Positions 8,186 to 15,409 of a DNA stretch of 24,250 nucleotides are shown piece by piece (position 1 is the first letter of the stretch; the number at the start of each line of letters is the position of its first letter). This DNA comes from Flavobacteriales bacterium (GTDB lineage: Bacteria; Bacteroidota; Bacteroidia; Flavobacteriales; UA16), in assembly GCA_028141885.1 (NCBI GenBank), contig JAOIQU010000023.1, forward strand, positions 1 to 24,250, written 5' to 3'. A program made the position numbers and the translations under genes. The notes beneath the pieces were generated by a model that did no database searches, was not told the origin of the DNA, and saw nothing but the letters and a program-made list of their open reading frames with translations.

Positions 8186-8806
8186 ATGGATCGCTCTTCC
8201 ACATCTCTGCGCGTCGGCCTCTATTTCGGGTCGTTCAATCCAATCCATTTGGGGCATTTGGTCATCGCCAACCACATGCTTCACGAAGCCGACCTCGACG
8301 AAGTGTGGTTTGTGGTGACGCCGAGCAGCCCACACAAGCAAGGCGTGGAATTGATCCCCGAGCAGCACAGGCTTCAGATGGCGCGTTTGGCCATCGCAGA
8401 CCACCCCCATCTCAAGGCCATCGACGTGGAGTTTGCGTTGCCTCGACCCAACTACACGGCCGAGACGATGCGGCACCTCCGCGAGGCCCATCCCGAGGTG
8501 GTGTTCAGCATCATCATGGGACAGGACAACCTCACATCGTTCCACACGTGGAAAGACCACGAGTCCCTCGTGGCGGCGCATCGACTCCTCATTTACCCCC
8601 GTTTGAATCCTGGTGCGAAAGCCCCTCCACCGTCACCCAAGGACTGGCTCACCCATCCCAACGTGGAGGTCCATCAGGCGCCGCTCATTGCCATCAGTTC
8701 GACGTACATCCGAGATGCCATCATGGCAGGCCATGACGTGCAGTTCTTGTTGCCCGACGCCGTGGTGGCGTACATCGGAAACAACCATTTCTACGAAGAA
8801 GACTAG
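8186..8806 (+). CDS. nadD: Nicotinate-nucleotide adenylyltransferase
   Basis: A 206-residue nucleotidyltransferase that converts nicotinate mononucleotide and ATP to deamido-NAD, a core step of NAD synthesis. The Rossmann-like signature GSFNPIHLGH (residues 15-24, with the HxGH catalytic motif at 21-24), the SPHK segment (48-51) and ISSTYIR (170-176) are all present in the order expected for NadD. It is the last gene of the yicC-gmk-nadD operon. It is convergent with pth, with only 6 bp between the stop codons and no terminator hairpin. Confidence 0.96.
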   Translation: MDRSSTSLRVGLYFGSFNPIHLGHLVIANHMLHEADLDEVWFVVTPSSPHKQGVELIPEQHRLQMARLAIADHPHLKAIDVEFALPRPNYTAETMRHLREAHPEVVFSIIMGQDNLTSFHTWKDHESLVAAHRLLIYPRLNPGAKAPPPSPKDWLTHPNVEVHQAPLIAISSTYIRDAIMAGHDVQFLLPDAVVAYIGNNHFYEED

Positions 8807-8812
8807 ATCGGG

Positions 8813-9376
8813 TCACTGCCCGTTGTAGGCGTTCATGGCCCTTGCCAATCCCGCCGTGGTGATGTTGAGGACGGCATCGCCCGCCTTCGTCAAGCGTTCA
8901 TCCATGCGCTCTTGCTCCTCAGCGCTCCATTTCCCCAGGACGTAATCGACCTGTTGGCCCTTTCCAAACTCCGCCCCAATCCCAAACCTCAGCCTCGGGT
9001 ACTTCGTCGTGGCCAGCACGTCTTGGATGTCTTTCAGTCCGTTGTGGCCACCGTCACTTCCCTTGGCCCTGAGCCTGAGTGTGCCAAACGGCAAATTCAG
9101 GTCGTCCGTGATGACGACCACCCGTTCCAAAGGAATCTTCTCCGCGTCCATCCAATAGCGAACGGCCTTGCCACTCAGGTTCATGAATGTCGACGGCTTG
9201 AGAAGCACAATGTGACGTCCCTTAAAACGGACGGTGGACACCTCGCCCAGCCTGCCGGTCTCGAAAGATCCGGACAGACGTTGGGCGAGGGAGTCCACCA
9301 CCTTGAACCCGATGTTGTGTCGGGTTTCCTCATATTCTGCCCCGGGATTGCCAAGGCCCACCATGAGGTACTTCAT
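8813..9376 (-). CDS. pth: Peptidyl-tRNA hydrolase
   Basis: A 187-residue enzyme that releases peptides from peptidyl-tRNA dropped by stalled ribosomes. The family motifs are intact: GLGNPG with Asn10, TRHNIGF with the catalytic His20, KPSTFMNLSG with Asn66, DDLNLPFG with Asp91, and GSDGGHNGLKDI with Asn112. These match the substrate-binding and catalytic residues of E. coli Pth. It is the last gene of the minus-strand prs-rplY-pth operon, 12 bp after rplY. This order is conserved widely in bacteria. ATG 9376 is used; Met5 would be the only close alternative. Confidence 0.97.
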   Translation of the reverse strand: MKYLMVGLGNPGAEYEETRHNIGFKVVDSLAQRLSGSFETGRLGEVSTVRFKGRHIVLLKPSTFMNLSGKAVRYWMDAEKIPLERVVVITDDLNLPFGTLRLRAKGSDGGHNGLKDIQDVLATTKYPRLRFGIGAEFGKGQQVDYVLGKWSAEEQERMDERLTKAGDAVLNITTAGLARAMNAYNGQ

Positions 9377-9388
9377 GCAGCGAGGAGC

Positions 9389-10048
9389 TTATTCGCCGCC
9401 GCCTTCGCCGCCTTCGCCGCCTTCGCCGCCTTCAGCGCTTTCGCCGCCTTCAGCGCCTTCGCCACCTTCAGCGCCTTCTTCAAGACCAGCTTCAGCAGAC
9501 ATGGCAGCACGGGTGCGCTTGCAAGCCACGAGAAGCGCGCTTTCGCTGAGGAGGATTTCGAGGCCTTCCACATTCAAATCACGCACACGGGCGTTGTCAC
9601 CAATGTCCAGCGACGTGATGTCCACAGTGAGGCATTCGGGCAACTCGTCGGCGATGCCGCGAACGGGCACACGACGGTAGTTCAACTCCAAGCGACCCCC
9701 GTTCATCACACCGATGGCTTGACCTGTGGTGCGCAATGGGAGCGCAACCTTGACGGGCTTGCCAGGAAGGATTTCGAGGAAGTCGAGGTGTGTGACGCGG
9801 TCGGTCACTGGGTGGAACTGGATGTCCTGAATGATGCAGTCCACTTTTTTGCCGTCGATGTCCAACTCGATTTTGAAGACGTCTGGATTGAAGACAATCT
9901 TATTGAGTTGGACTTCAGACACGCTGAAGTGAATCTGCTCGCTGCCGCCATACAACACGCCGGGAACACGGTTGTCTGCGCGGAGCGCATCGGCATCTTT
10001 TTTCCCTACGCTCTCACGCAGAGAGCCGCTCAATGATGCTGTTTTCAT
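9389..10048 (-). CDS. rplY: 50S ribosomal protein L25/general stress protein Ctc
   Basis: A 219-residue CTC-type L25 with two domains. The N-terminal 5S rRNA-binding domain (about residues 5-90) contains DADALRADNRVPGVLYGG and DIQFHPVTDRVTHLDFLEI. The C-terminal TL5/CTC domain runs to about residue 185 (VPVRGIADELPECLTVDI, LEILLSESALLVACK). The last 30 or so residues are an acidic Glu/Gly/Ala tail encoded by a 9-bp minisatellite (9392-9482), longer and more repetitive than usual. It lies between prs (10 bp upstream) and pth (12 bp downstream). It binds 5S rRNA in the large ribosomal subunit. Confidence 0.95.
   Translation of the reverse strand: MKTASLSGSLRESVGKKDADALRADNRVPGVLYGGSEQIHFSVSEVQLNKIVFNPDVFKIELDIDGKKVDCIIQDIQFHPVTDRVTHLDFLEILPGKPVKVALPLRTTGQAIGVMNGGRLELNYRRVPVRGIADELPECLTVDITSLDIGDNARVRDLNVEGLEILLSESALLVACKRTRAAMSAEAGLEEGAEGGEGAEGGESAEGGEGGEGGEGGGE
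9392..9482 (-). repeat. 9-bp tandem repeat encoding the Glu-Gly tail of L25
   Basis: On the plus strand the unit is TTCGCCGCC, with variants TTCAGCGCC, TTCAGCGCT and TTCGCCACC, repeated about ten times without loss of frame. On the coding strand it gives Glu-Gly-Gly and Glu-Gly-Ala triplets up to the stop. Because the unit is a multiple of three, slippage would change the tail length without a frameshift. Confidence 0.9.
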
Positions 10049-10058
10049 GATGAAAAAA

Positions 10059-11003
10059 TTATTGAAGAGTGAATTGAGTACTGATCGATTCGTTGCGCAT
10101 CAAACACTGAAGTGTTTGGGCAAACATGTCGTGCACAGGAAGCACGGTGATTTTCGAAGTGTCCACGTCCGTGCGCAATGGGATGGAGTCGGTGACGATG
10201 AGCTCTTGCAAGCTGCTGGCGGCGATGCGCTCGTAAGCAGGGCCGCTCAAAACGGGGTGGGTGCAGATGGCGCGGACGCTCAATGCGCCGTGTTCCATCA
10301 TCAGGTCCGCAGCTTTGGTGAGCGTTCCTGCAGTGTCACACATGTCGTCGACGATGACGACGTTTTTGCCAGCCACGTCGCCGATGACCGTCATGTTATC
10401 CACTTGGTTGGCCACTTTCCGCTGCTTGTAGCAAATCGCCATGTCCACCCCGAGGTGCTTGGCGTAGGTGCTGGCGCGCTTGGTGCCGCCTGTGTCAGGC
10501 GTGGCGATGCACAGGTTCTCTTTGGAAATGTGCGTTTCAATCCAAGGCAAGAACAGTGTGGAGCCAAACAAGTGGTCCACAGGAACTTCGAAGAATCCTT
10601 GAATTTGGTCCGCATGAAGGTCCATGGTGATGACGCGGTTCACACCAGCGGCCATCAGCATGTTGGCCACCAACTTGGCACCAATCGCCACGCGAGGCTT
10701 GTCCTTGCGGTCTTGGCGGGCGAAGCCGAAGTACGGCATCACCGCCACGATGCGCTTCGCGCTGGCGCGCTTGGCGGCGTCGATGAGCATCAAAAGCTCA
10801 AGCAGATTGTCTGAAGGAGGGAAGGTTGACTGAACGATGATGACTTCCTTGCCACGCACGGTTTCCTCTATGCTCACCGTGAACTCTCCGTCGGAGAATT
10901 TCTGGGTGCGTACGGGCACCAATTTGGTTCCGTAGGCAGCGGCCACGCGCTCTCCAAATTCTTGGGACGCAGAGGCAGCGAGGATTTTGATCATGTCAGA
11001 CAT
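10059..11003 (-). CDS. prs: Ribose-phosphate pyrophosphokinase (PRPP synthetase)
   Basis: A 314-residue class I PRPP synthetase that makes PRPP from ribose 5-phosphate and ATP for purine, pyrimidine, NAD, His and Trp synthesis. FSDGEFTVSI (36-45), the ATP-binding segment YFGFARQDRKDKPR (91-104), MDLHADQIQGFF (127-138) and the PRPP-binding loop VVIVDDMCDTAGT (215-227) are intact. Length is normal. It heads prs-rplY-pth on the minus strand. The ATG at 11003 (MSDMIKIL) is preceded by a TATCTTTG box; Met4 at 10994 is a possible alternative start. The two-component genes lie upstream on the same strand, but the 34-bp gap holds this promoter. Confidence 0.97.
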   Translation of the reverse strand: MSDMIKILAASASQEFGERVAAAYGTKLVPVRTQKFSDGEFTVSIEETVRGKEVIIVQSTFPPSDNLLELLMLIDAAKRASAKRIVAVMPYFGFARQDRKDKPRVAIGAKLVANMLMAAGVNRVITMDLHADQIQGFFEVPVDHLFGSTLFLPWIETHISKENLCIATPDTGGTKRASTYAKHLGVDMAICYKQRKVANQVDNMTVIGDVAGKNVVIVDDMCDTAGTLTKAADLMMEHGALSVRAICTHPVLSGPAYERIAASSLQELIVTDSIPLRTDVDTSKITVLPVHDMFAQTLQCLMRNESISTQFTLQ

Positions 11004-11022
11004 GGGCGGCGCTTCGAGGCCG

Positions 11023-11030
11023 CAAAGATA
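11023..11030 (-). promoter_or_regulatory. -7 box (TATCTTTG) for prs-rplY-pth
   Basis: A perfect TATCTTTG on the minus strand lies 7 bp after the response regulator stop codon and 19 nt before the prs ATG. The predicted start site gives a leader of about 14 nt. No good -33 TTTG is found at the normal distance. Confidence 0.6.
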
Positions 11031-11037
11031 GGCATTC

Positions 11038-11736
11038 TCAGTCGGTTGGAGCCACGAGCTTGAAGCCCTTTCCGTGGACGTTCAAGATTTCGATGCGATC
11101 GTCCCCCTTGAGGTGCTTCCTGAGCTTGGCGATGTACACGTCCATGCTGCGCCCATTGAAGTAGTTGGCATCCCCCCAAATGTTCCGCAACGCATGCGCC
11201 CGTTCGAGCAACGCATTCTTGTGCTTGCAAAGCATGAACAGCAATTCATTCTCTTTCGTGGTCAGCCTTTGGGATTCTCCTCGAAGGGTGAGCGACTGTG
11301 TGGTGTAGTCGTACGCATACAGTCCCACGGAGAACTCGGTGACCTCTTCGCCGGCCTCGGGCAGCGCCGCGGAACGGCGCAAAATGGCCTGGATGCGGAG
11401 CACGAGTTCTTCCATGCTGAATGGTTTGGTCATGTAATCGTCGGCACCCACCTTGAATCCCTCCAACGTGTCGTCTTTGGTCGACCGCGCGGTGAGGAAC
11501 AAAATCGGAATGCTGCGGCTTTCCAGTCGAATTTCTTCTGCCACTTGGAAACCGTCCTTGCGCGGCATCATCACATCCAGCACAATGAAATCAAAGGTGT
11601 CGCGGTGAAATGCCTTCAAGCCTTCGACGCCGTCTTGGGCCCAGGTCACTTCAAAGCCTTTGGCCTTGAGGTAATCGGAGAGCAAGCGCCCCAAGCTGGG
11701 GTCGTCTTCACAGAGGAGGATGCGGATGTCTTTCAT
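11038..11736 (-). CDS. OmpR/RprY-type response regulator
   Basis: A 232-residue regulator with a receiver domain and a winged-helix DNA-binding domain. The receiver has the acidic pair E10 D11 D12 (LLCEDDPS), the phosphoacceptor Asp54 (FIVLDVMMPRKDGF), a conserved Thr in FLTARS and Lys in YMTKPFSMEEL. The C-terminal half carries the OmpR-type recognition region (LTTKENELLFMLCKH, SMDVYIAKLRKHL, ILNVHGKGFKL). It overlaps the kinase gene by 4 bp (ATGA at 11733-11736), so the pair is translationally coupled. The arrangement and sequence style resemble RprXY of Bacteroides. Target genes cannot be deduced. Confidence 0.95.
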   Translation of the reverse strand: MKDIRILLCEDDPSLGRLLSDYLKAKGFEVTWAQDGVEGLKAFHRDTFDFIVLDVMMPRKDGFQVAEEIRLESRSIPILFLTARSTKDDTLEGFKVGADDYMTKPFSMEELVLRIQAILRRSAALPEAGEEVTEFSVGLYAYDYTTQSLTLRGESQRLTTKENELLFMLCKHKNALLERAHALRNIWGDANYFNGRSMDVYIAKLRKHLKGDDRIEILNVHGKGFKLVAPTD

Positions 11737-13016
11737 GGTTCAGTTTTCTCGGGTTGACTCTCAAACGGAAGCAGCAGCTTTAATGTTGTGCCCTCACCAA
11801 CTCGGCTCGCGATTTGAACGGATCCGCCGTGGCGTTCGACCACGTTTTTCACGTAGCTCAAGCCCAGGCCAAACCCCTTCACGTCGTGGACGTTGCCGGT
11901 GGGAACACGATAGAGCCTTTCAAAGACCTTGCCAAGATGTTCTTTGGCGATGCCGACCCCATTGTCTTGGATGTCGAGTGACACTCCGTCAGGGGTTTGG
12001 GCGGTGCGGATGACAATGTGCGGGTCTTCTCCGGAATATTTGACGGCGTTGTCGATCAGGTTGAACAGGATGTTGGTCAAGTGAATGCGGTCCGCCACGA
12101 GGTTGGGGTTGCTCGCTTGCAAGTCCAAATCCACCTTCACCCCCTGCTTGTGAAACTTCACGACCATGTTTCTGACCACATCCTTGACGAGGTCGTGCAC
12201 GTTCAGGGACTGAACGTACAGGCGCATGGCCCCGTTTTCTGAAAGGCTCGCGCGAAGAACGTTTTCAACCAGCACGCCCAAGCGCTTGTTTTCCTCGCGG
12301 ATCAGCCCGAGGTAATGCTTGCGAGATTCCTCGTCAAAGGCTGGGTCCGACAGCGCCTCGCTGGCCAGACCTATGCTCGAGATGGGCGTTTTGAGTTCGT
12401 GGGTGAGGTTGTTGACGAGGTCGCGTTGGAGGCGGTCCGTGCGCTTGGTGCGCTGAATGGCAAACAGGGTGTACCCAAACCCGCCAGCAATCAAACACAT
12501 CATCAGGACGCTCAGCGCAAAGGCGCCCAACATTTGGCCCAACAGATATCGGCCGAGTTTGGGGAAGTGGACTCGGAATTGCAGGCTGCCCAAGGCTACG
12601 GAATAACCCTGCTCCAACAGGGCTTCGCCAAAAGGCTCTGAAGCTTCGAGCAGATAAACCGGTTGGCCGTAGCGGTCAAACGCCCCGAATACAGGGTCCG
12701 CCGCAATGCCCTGTTCGTCCAACGCCAAACGCAGCAAGGAGTCCATGGGCAGGGCTTCCATGCGCATGACGAGGAGCCGGTCGTCAGGAGCGAGTTCGTC
12801 GGTTCGGAGCAAGGACGGATCGCGATCGTCTGCAGGGTCTAGGTGGCTTGCAGAGAGCCAGGTCGCCACAAGTTGCAGGCTTTGTTCCACACTTTGGTCG
12901 AAGACCTCTTTGCGGAGTTTCGCAGAAGATTCCAGCCAACTCACCTGCACGGCCACAATGACGAGCATCGCAGTGGTCATCGCGCCCACAAGCACCGTGA
13001 TCAATCGGCCTTTCAT
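11733..13016 (-). CDS. Membrane sensor histidine kinase (RprX-like)
   Basis: A 427-residue kinase. Transmembrane segments are at about residues 5-27 and 161-186, enclosing a periplasmic sensor region of about 130 residues with no recognised fold. The dimerisation/phosphoacceptor box is NLTHELKTPISS with His206. The ATP-binding domain contains the N box (NILFNLIDNAVKYS), G1 (DIQDNGVGI), an F box region (VFERLYRV) and G2 (GFGLGLSYVK). It phosphorylates the response regulator encoded directly downstream, with a 4-bp overlap. The start at 13016 is supported by a short charged N-terminus before TM1 and by a CATCTTTG box 5 nt upstream. Confidence 0.95.
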   Translation of the reverse strand: MKGRLITVLVGAMTTAMLVIVAVQVSWLESSAKLRKEVFDQSVEQSLQLVATWLSASHLDPADDRDPSLLRTDELAPDDRLLVMRMEALPMDSLLRLALDEQGIAADPVFGAFDRYGQPVYLLEASEPFGEALLEQGYSVALGSLQFRVHFPKLGRYLLGQMLGAFALSVLMMCLIAGGFGYTLFAIQRTKRTDRLQRDLVNNLTHELKTPISSIGLASEALSDPAFDEESRKHYLGLIREENKRLGVLVENVLRASLSENGAMRLYVQSLNVHDLVKDVVRNMVVKFHKQGVKVDLDLQASNPNLVADRIHLTNILFNLIDNAVKYSGEDPHIVIRTAQTPDGVSLDIQDNGVGIAKEHLGKVFERLYRVPTGNVHDVKGFGLGLSYVKNVVERHGGSVQIASRVGEGTTLKLLLPFESQPEKTEP

Positions 13017-13020
13017 GCAC

Positions 13021-13028
13021 CAAAGATG
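13021..13028 (-). promoter_or_regulatory. -7 box (CATCTTTG) for the two-component operon
   Basis: CATCTTTG on the minus strand matches TAnnTTTG except at the first base. It ends 5 nt before the A of the kinase ATG at 13016, predicting that transcription starts at the initiation codon. A direct repeat GGCACGG-CC-GGCACGG (13028-13043) begins at the box's upstream edge and could be an operator, but there is no other evidence for this. Confidence 0.45.
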
Positions 13029-13262
13029 GCACGGCCGGCACGGATTTGGGAACAGAAGACATGTTTGCGAACGCTGCCATCAACAAACATTCACATCCTG
13101 TTCATACAAGCGTCAGGTCGGCCGGAAAGTCGTCCAGTAGGTTTACCCTGGATTCAGTCTTGCGAAGCGCCAACGGGCACAACACAAGAAAACCAGGTGA
13201 ACAGTCAGGGGGGTGAACGCACTTTTCTGCAACAGGTTAGGCACGTCCACGACGTCGTCAAG
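13029..13262 (+). other. Intergenic region with possible small transcript
   Basis: No convincing coding sequence lies between the kinase start and dnaG. The region contains a 7-bp direct repeat (13028-13034 and 13037-13043) and a 10-bp perfect palindrome ACGACGTCGT (13249-13258). It ends in a strong intrinsic terminator on the plus strand, although no plus-strand gene precedes it. I tested it by eye against tmRNA, RNase P, SRP and 6S RNA landmarks and found no match. It may encode an unrecognised small RNA or a dnaG leader. Confidence 0.2.
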
Positions 13263-13294
13263 AACGGCATCTTTGAGAGGAGTGCCGTTTTTTT
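13263..13294 (+). terminator. Orphan intrinsic terminator upstream of dnaG
   Basis: AACGGCA (13263-13269) and TGCCGTT (13283-13289) form a perfect 7-bp stem with a 13-nt loop, followed by a run of seven T (13288-13294). It is the best plus-strand terminator in the window, yet the gene on its left is transcribed in the opposite direction. Confidence 0.7.
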
Positions 13295-13345
13295 GTGTCC
13301 AGGTCATTGGTATGGCGGCGGAGGTTTCCGGTTCGCAATCTTGGG

Positions 13346-13353
13346 TATCTTCG
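13346..13353 (+). promoter_or_regulatory. -7 box (TATCTTCG) for dnaG-mscS
   Basis: TATCTTCG, identical to the box before yicC, lies 28 nt before the dnaG ATG. GGTTTCC at 13323-13329 puts a TTTC about 17 nt upstream as a weak -33 element. It is 51 bp downstream of the orphan terminator, which would shield it from read-through. Confidence 0.45.
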
Positions 13354-13381
13354 TGAGCCGCTCGCGCCCCATTTTCACCCC

Positions 13382-15409
13382 ATGATTCCGCAGGAAACCG
13401 TCGATCAAATCATGAATGCCGCCGTCATCGAAGAGGTGGTGGGCGACTACGTGGAGCTGAAGAAATCGGGCAGCTCGCTTCGCGGACTGAGTCCCTTCAC
13501 CAACGAAAAGACACCGTCGTTTTACGTGCTCCCAGCCAAGGGCATTTTCAAATGCTTCTCGAGCGGCAAGGGCGGCAGCGTGGTGACTTTTTTGATGGAG
13601 CTCGAAAAGGCCAACTATCCCGAGGCGCTCAAGATGTTGGCGCGCAGGTACAACATCGAGGTTCAGGAAAAAGAGCGCACGCCGGAGGAGATCGCGGCCG
13701 CAACGGCCAAGGAGGGCCTCGGCAATTTGGTGGCTTGGGCGTCCAAGTGGTTCATGGACCAAATGCGCAACACCGATGCCGGCAAGGCGATTGGGCGCAG
13801 CTATTTCGTGGAACGTGGATTCCGTGACGACGTCCTCGACACGTTCCTCATTGGGTACAGCCCGGACAGTTGGGACGCCCTGGCGACGGCGGCGCAAGAA
13901 GCGGGTTATTCCGCCGAGAAGTTGGTGGAGGCCGGACTGTGCAAGCAGCGAGACGATGGGTCGATTTGGGACTTCTTCAAAGGCCGCGTCATGTTCCCCA
14001 TCCGGGATGTCACGGGCCGCGTGATCGGTTTTGGGGGCCGCACCCTGACGACGGACAAGAAGGTTGCCAAATACTTCAATTCGCCCGAAAGCGCCCTCTA
14101 CAACAAGTCGAAGGTGCTCTATGGCATGCACCTCGCGAAGCCGGAAATCGTCAAGGAAGAGCGTTGCTTCTTGGTGGAAGGCTACACCGACGTGATGGCG
14201 ATGCACCAGGCGGGGGTGACCAATGTGGTGTCTTCCAGTGGGACGGCGTTGACGATAGGCCAAATCCATCTGATCCGTCGCTACACCAAGCATGTCACGG
14301 TCATTTTTGACGGCGACGCGGCAGGGATCCGGGCCTCGCTTCGGGGCATTGACATGTTGTTGTCGGAAGGCATGTCGGTCAAAGTCGTGCTCCTTCCTGA
14401 CGGTGACGATCCCGACACGTACGCCAAGAAAGTTGGCAGCGATGCGTTGCACCGCGCCATCCACGACGATGCGCAGGACTTCCTGCAATTCAAGGCCCAA
14501 TTGCTCTCCGACGTGGCCGGCACCGACCCACTGAAGCGCGCTGAGATGATTCGCTCCGTGGTGACGTCGATCGCAGCGATTCCCGACGCCATCCAGCGTT
14601 CGGTTTACCTGCAGTCCTCGGCGACCCAGCTGAAAATGGACGAGACGGTCTTGGGGACCGAAGTCGCCAAGGTTCTGCACGAGCAATCCAAGGCTGCCGC
14701 GAAGCGCGCAGCCCGAACCAGTCCCCATGGCCAGCCAGGAGGCCACCCCGGCGCGCCTCCACTGAGCCAGGCGCCCCATCCTTCGGAAGCGCCTATGCCC
14801 GGCGTTCCGCCCATGGAGGTTGTGCCTCACGTCTCGGAACGGGCAGTCACCGAAAACGACCTCATCCGCGCCCTGATTGAATACGCAGCAGACATGGTCC
14901 AAGTGACTCTGGAAGGGGAAGACGGGGCCGAGCCCTCCACGATGGAGGTGCCTTTTGCCGAATTGGTCATCCACCGCCTGGAGGAAGAGGACATTGCCAT
15001 CAAGGAAGCCGTCAATCAAACGGTGGTCAAGCGGTTTTCAGAAGAGCTGGATCACGAGCGCATCCTGACCGCCGATCAATTGGCCAACGACCAAGATGTG
15101 GGCTTGCAGCAAAAGGTGGCCGGCGCTCTGGTCCAGCAGCACGTGCTCAGCCCCAATTGGTCCCAGCGCCACAAAATTTATCCTGTTGTGGAGCGTGACC
15201 AGCTGACGTCCTTGTTGGAGGATTCGTTGCGGCGACTGCATCTCATCGACTTGCGTGAAGAGGCCCTCGAGGTTCAATCGAAGTTGGAGGCGGGTGGTTT
15301 GGACTTGGACGAAGAGCGCACGCTCTTGGCCCAAAAAGTCCGACTCGACCGCGACATCCGAGAGACGTCGGCTCATTTTGGAACGGTCATCCTTCCGAAG
15401 CAATCATGA
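13382..15409 (+). CDS. dnaG: DNA primase
   Basis: A 675-residue primase that lays RNA primers at the replication fork. The N-terminal ribbon domain (about 1-100) is recognisable (GLSPFTNEKTPSF, GIFKCFSSGKGG), but the CHCC zinc ligands are S37, T40, C58, S61. The catalytic core has the RNA polymerase domain (FKGRVMFPIRD, GFGGRTL, YFNSPES) and TOPRIM (FLVEGYTDVMAM with E266; VIFDGDAAG with D310 and D312). A Pro/Gly/His-rich linker at about 440-480 leads to the helicase-binding C-terminal domain. The frame is open from 13295, but the start at 13382 (MIPQETVDQI) matches the family and follows the promoter box. Its TGA overlaps the ATG of the MscS gene. Confidence 0.96.
   Translation: MIPQETVDQIMNAAVIEEVVGDYVELKKSGSSLRGLSPFTNEKTPSFYVLPAKGIFKCFSSGKGGSVVTFLMELEKANYPEALKMLARRYNIEVQEKERTPEEIAAATAKEGLGNLVAWASKWFMDQMRNTDAGKAIGRSYFVERGFRDDVLDTFLIGYSPDSWDALATAAQEAGYSAEKLVEAGLCKQRDDGSIWDFFKGRVMFPIRDVTGRVIGFGGRTLTTDKKVAKYFNSPESALYNKSKVLYGMHLAKPEIVKEERCFLVEGYTDVMAMHQAGVTNVVSSSGTALTIGQIHLIRRYTKHVTVIFDGDAAGIRASLRGIDMLLSEGMSVKVVLLPDGDDPDTYAKKVGSDALHRAIHDDAQDFLQFKAQLLSDVAGTDPLKRAEMIRSVVTSIAAIPDAIQRSVYLQSSATQLKMDETVLGTEVAKVLHEQSKAAAKRAARTSPHGQPGGHPGAPPLSQAPHPSEAPMPGVPPMEVVPHVSERAVTENDLIRALIEYAADMVQVTLEGEDGAEPSTMEVPFAELVIHRLEEEDIAIKEAVNQTVVKRFSEELDHERILTADQLANDQDVGLQQKVAGALVQQHVLSPNWSQRHKIYPVVERDQLTSLLEDSLRRLHLIDLREEALEVQSKLEAGGLDLDEERTLLAQKVRLDRDIRETSAHFGTVILPKQS

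Noticed and set aside
9392..9482. CRISPR-like array
   Set aside because: The repeat is a 9-bp in-frame coding minisatellite without spacers.
8912..10036. 374-codon plus-strand frame opposite pth and rplY with an Ala/Phe repeat
   Set aside because: The repeat is the antisense reading of the L25 Glu-Gly minisatellite; both minus-strand genes are clearly real.
12843..13385. 180-codon plus-strand frame reaching into the kinase-dnaG interval
   Set aside because: Its first third is antisense to the kinase. The rest shows no start signal or conserved motif and runs through the terminator hairpin. I prefer a non-coding reading.
13304..15019. 571-codon minus-strand open frame opposite dnaG
   Set aside because: Antisense shadow of a certain gene. 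Composition is His/Arg/Val-rich with no motifs, and it has no promoter box or operon partner.
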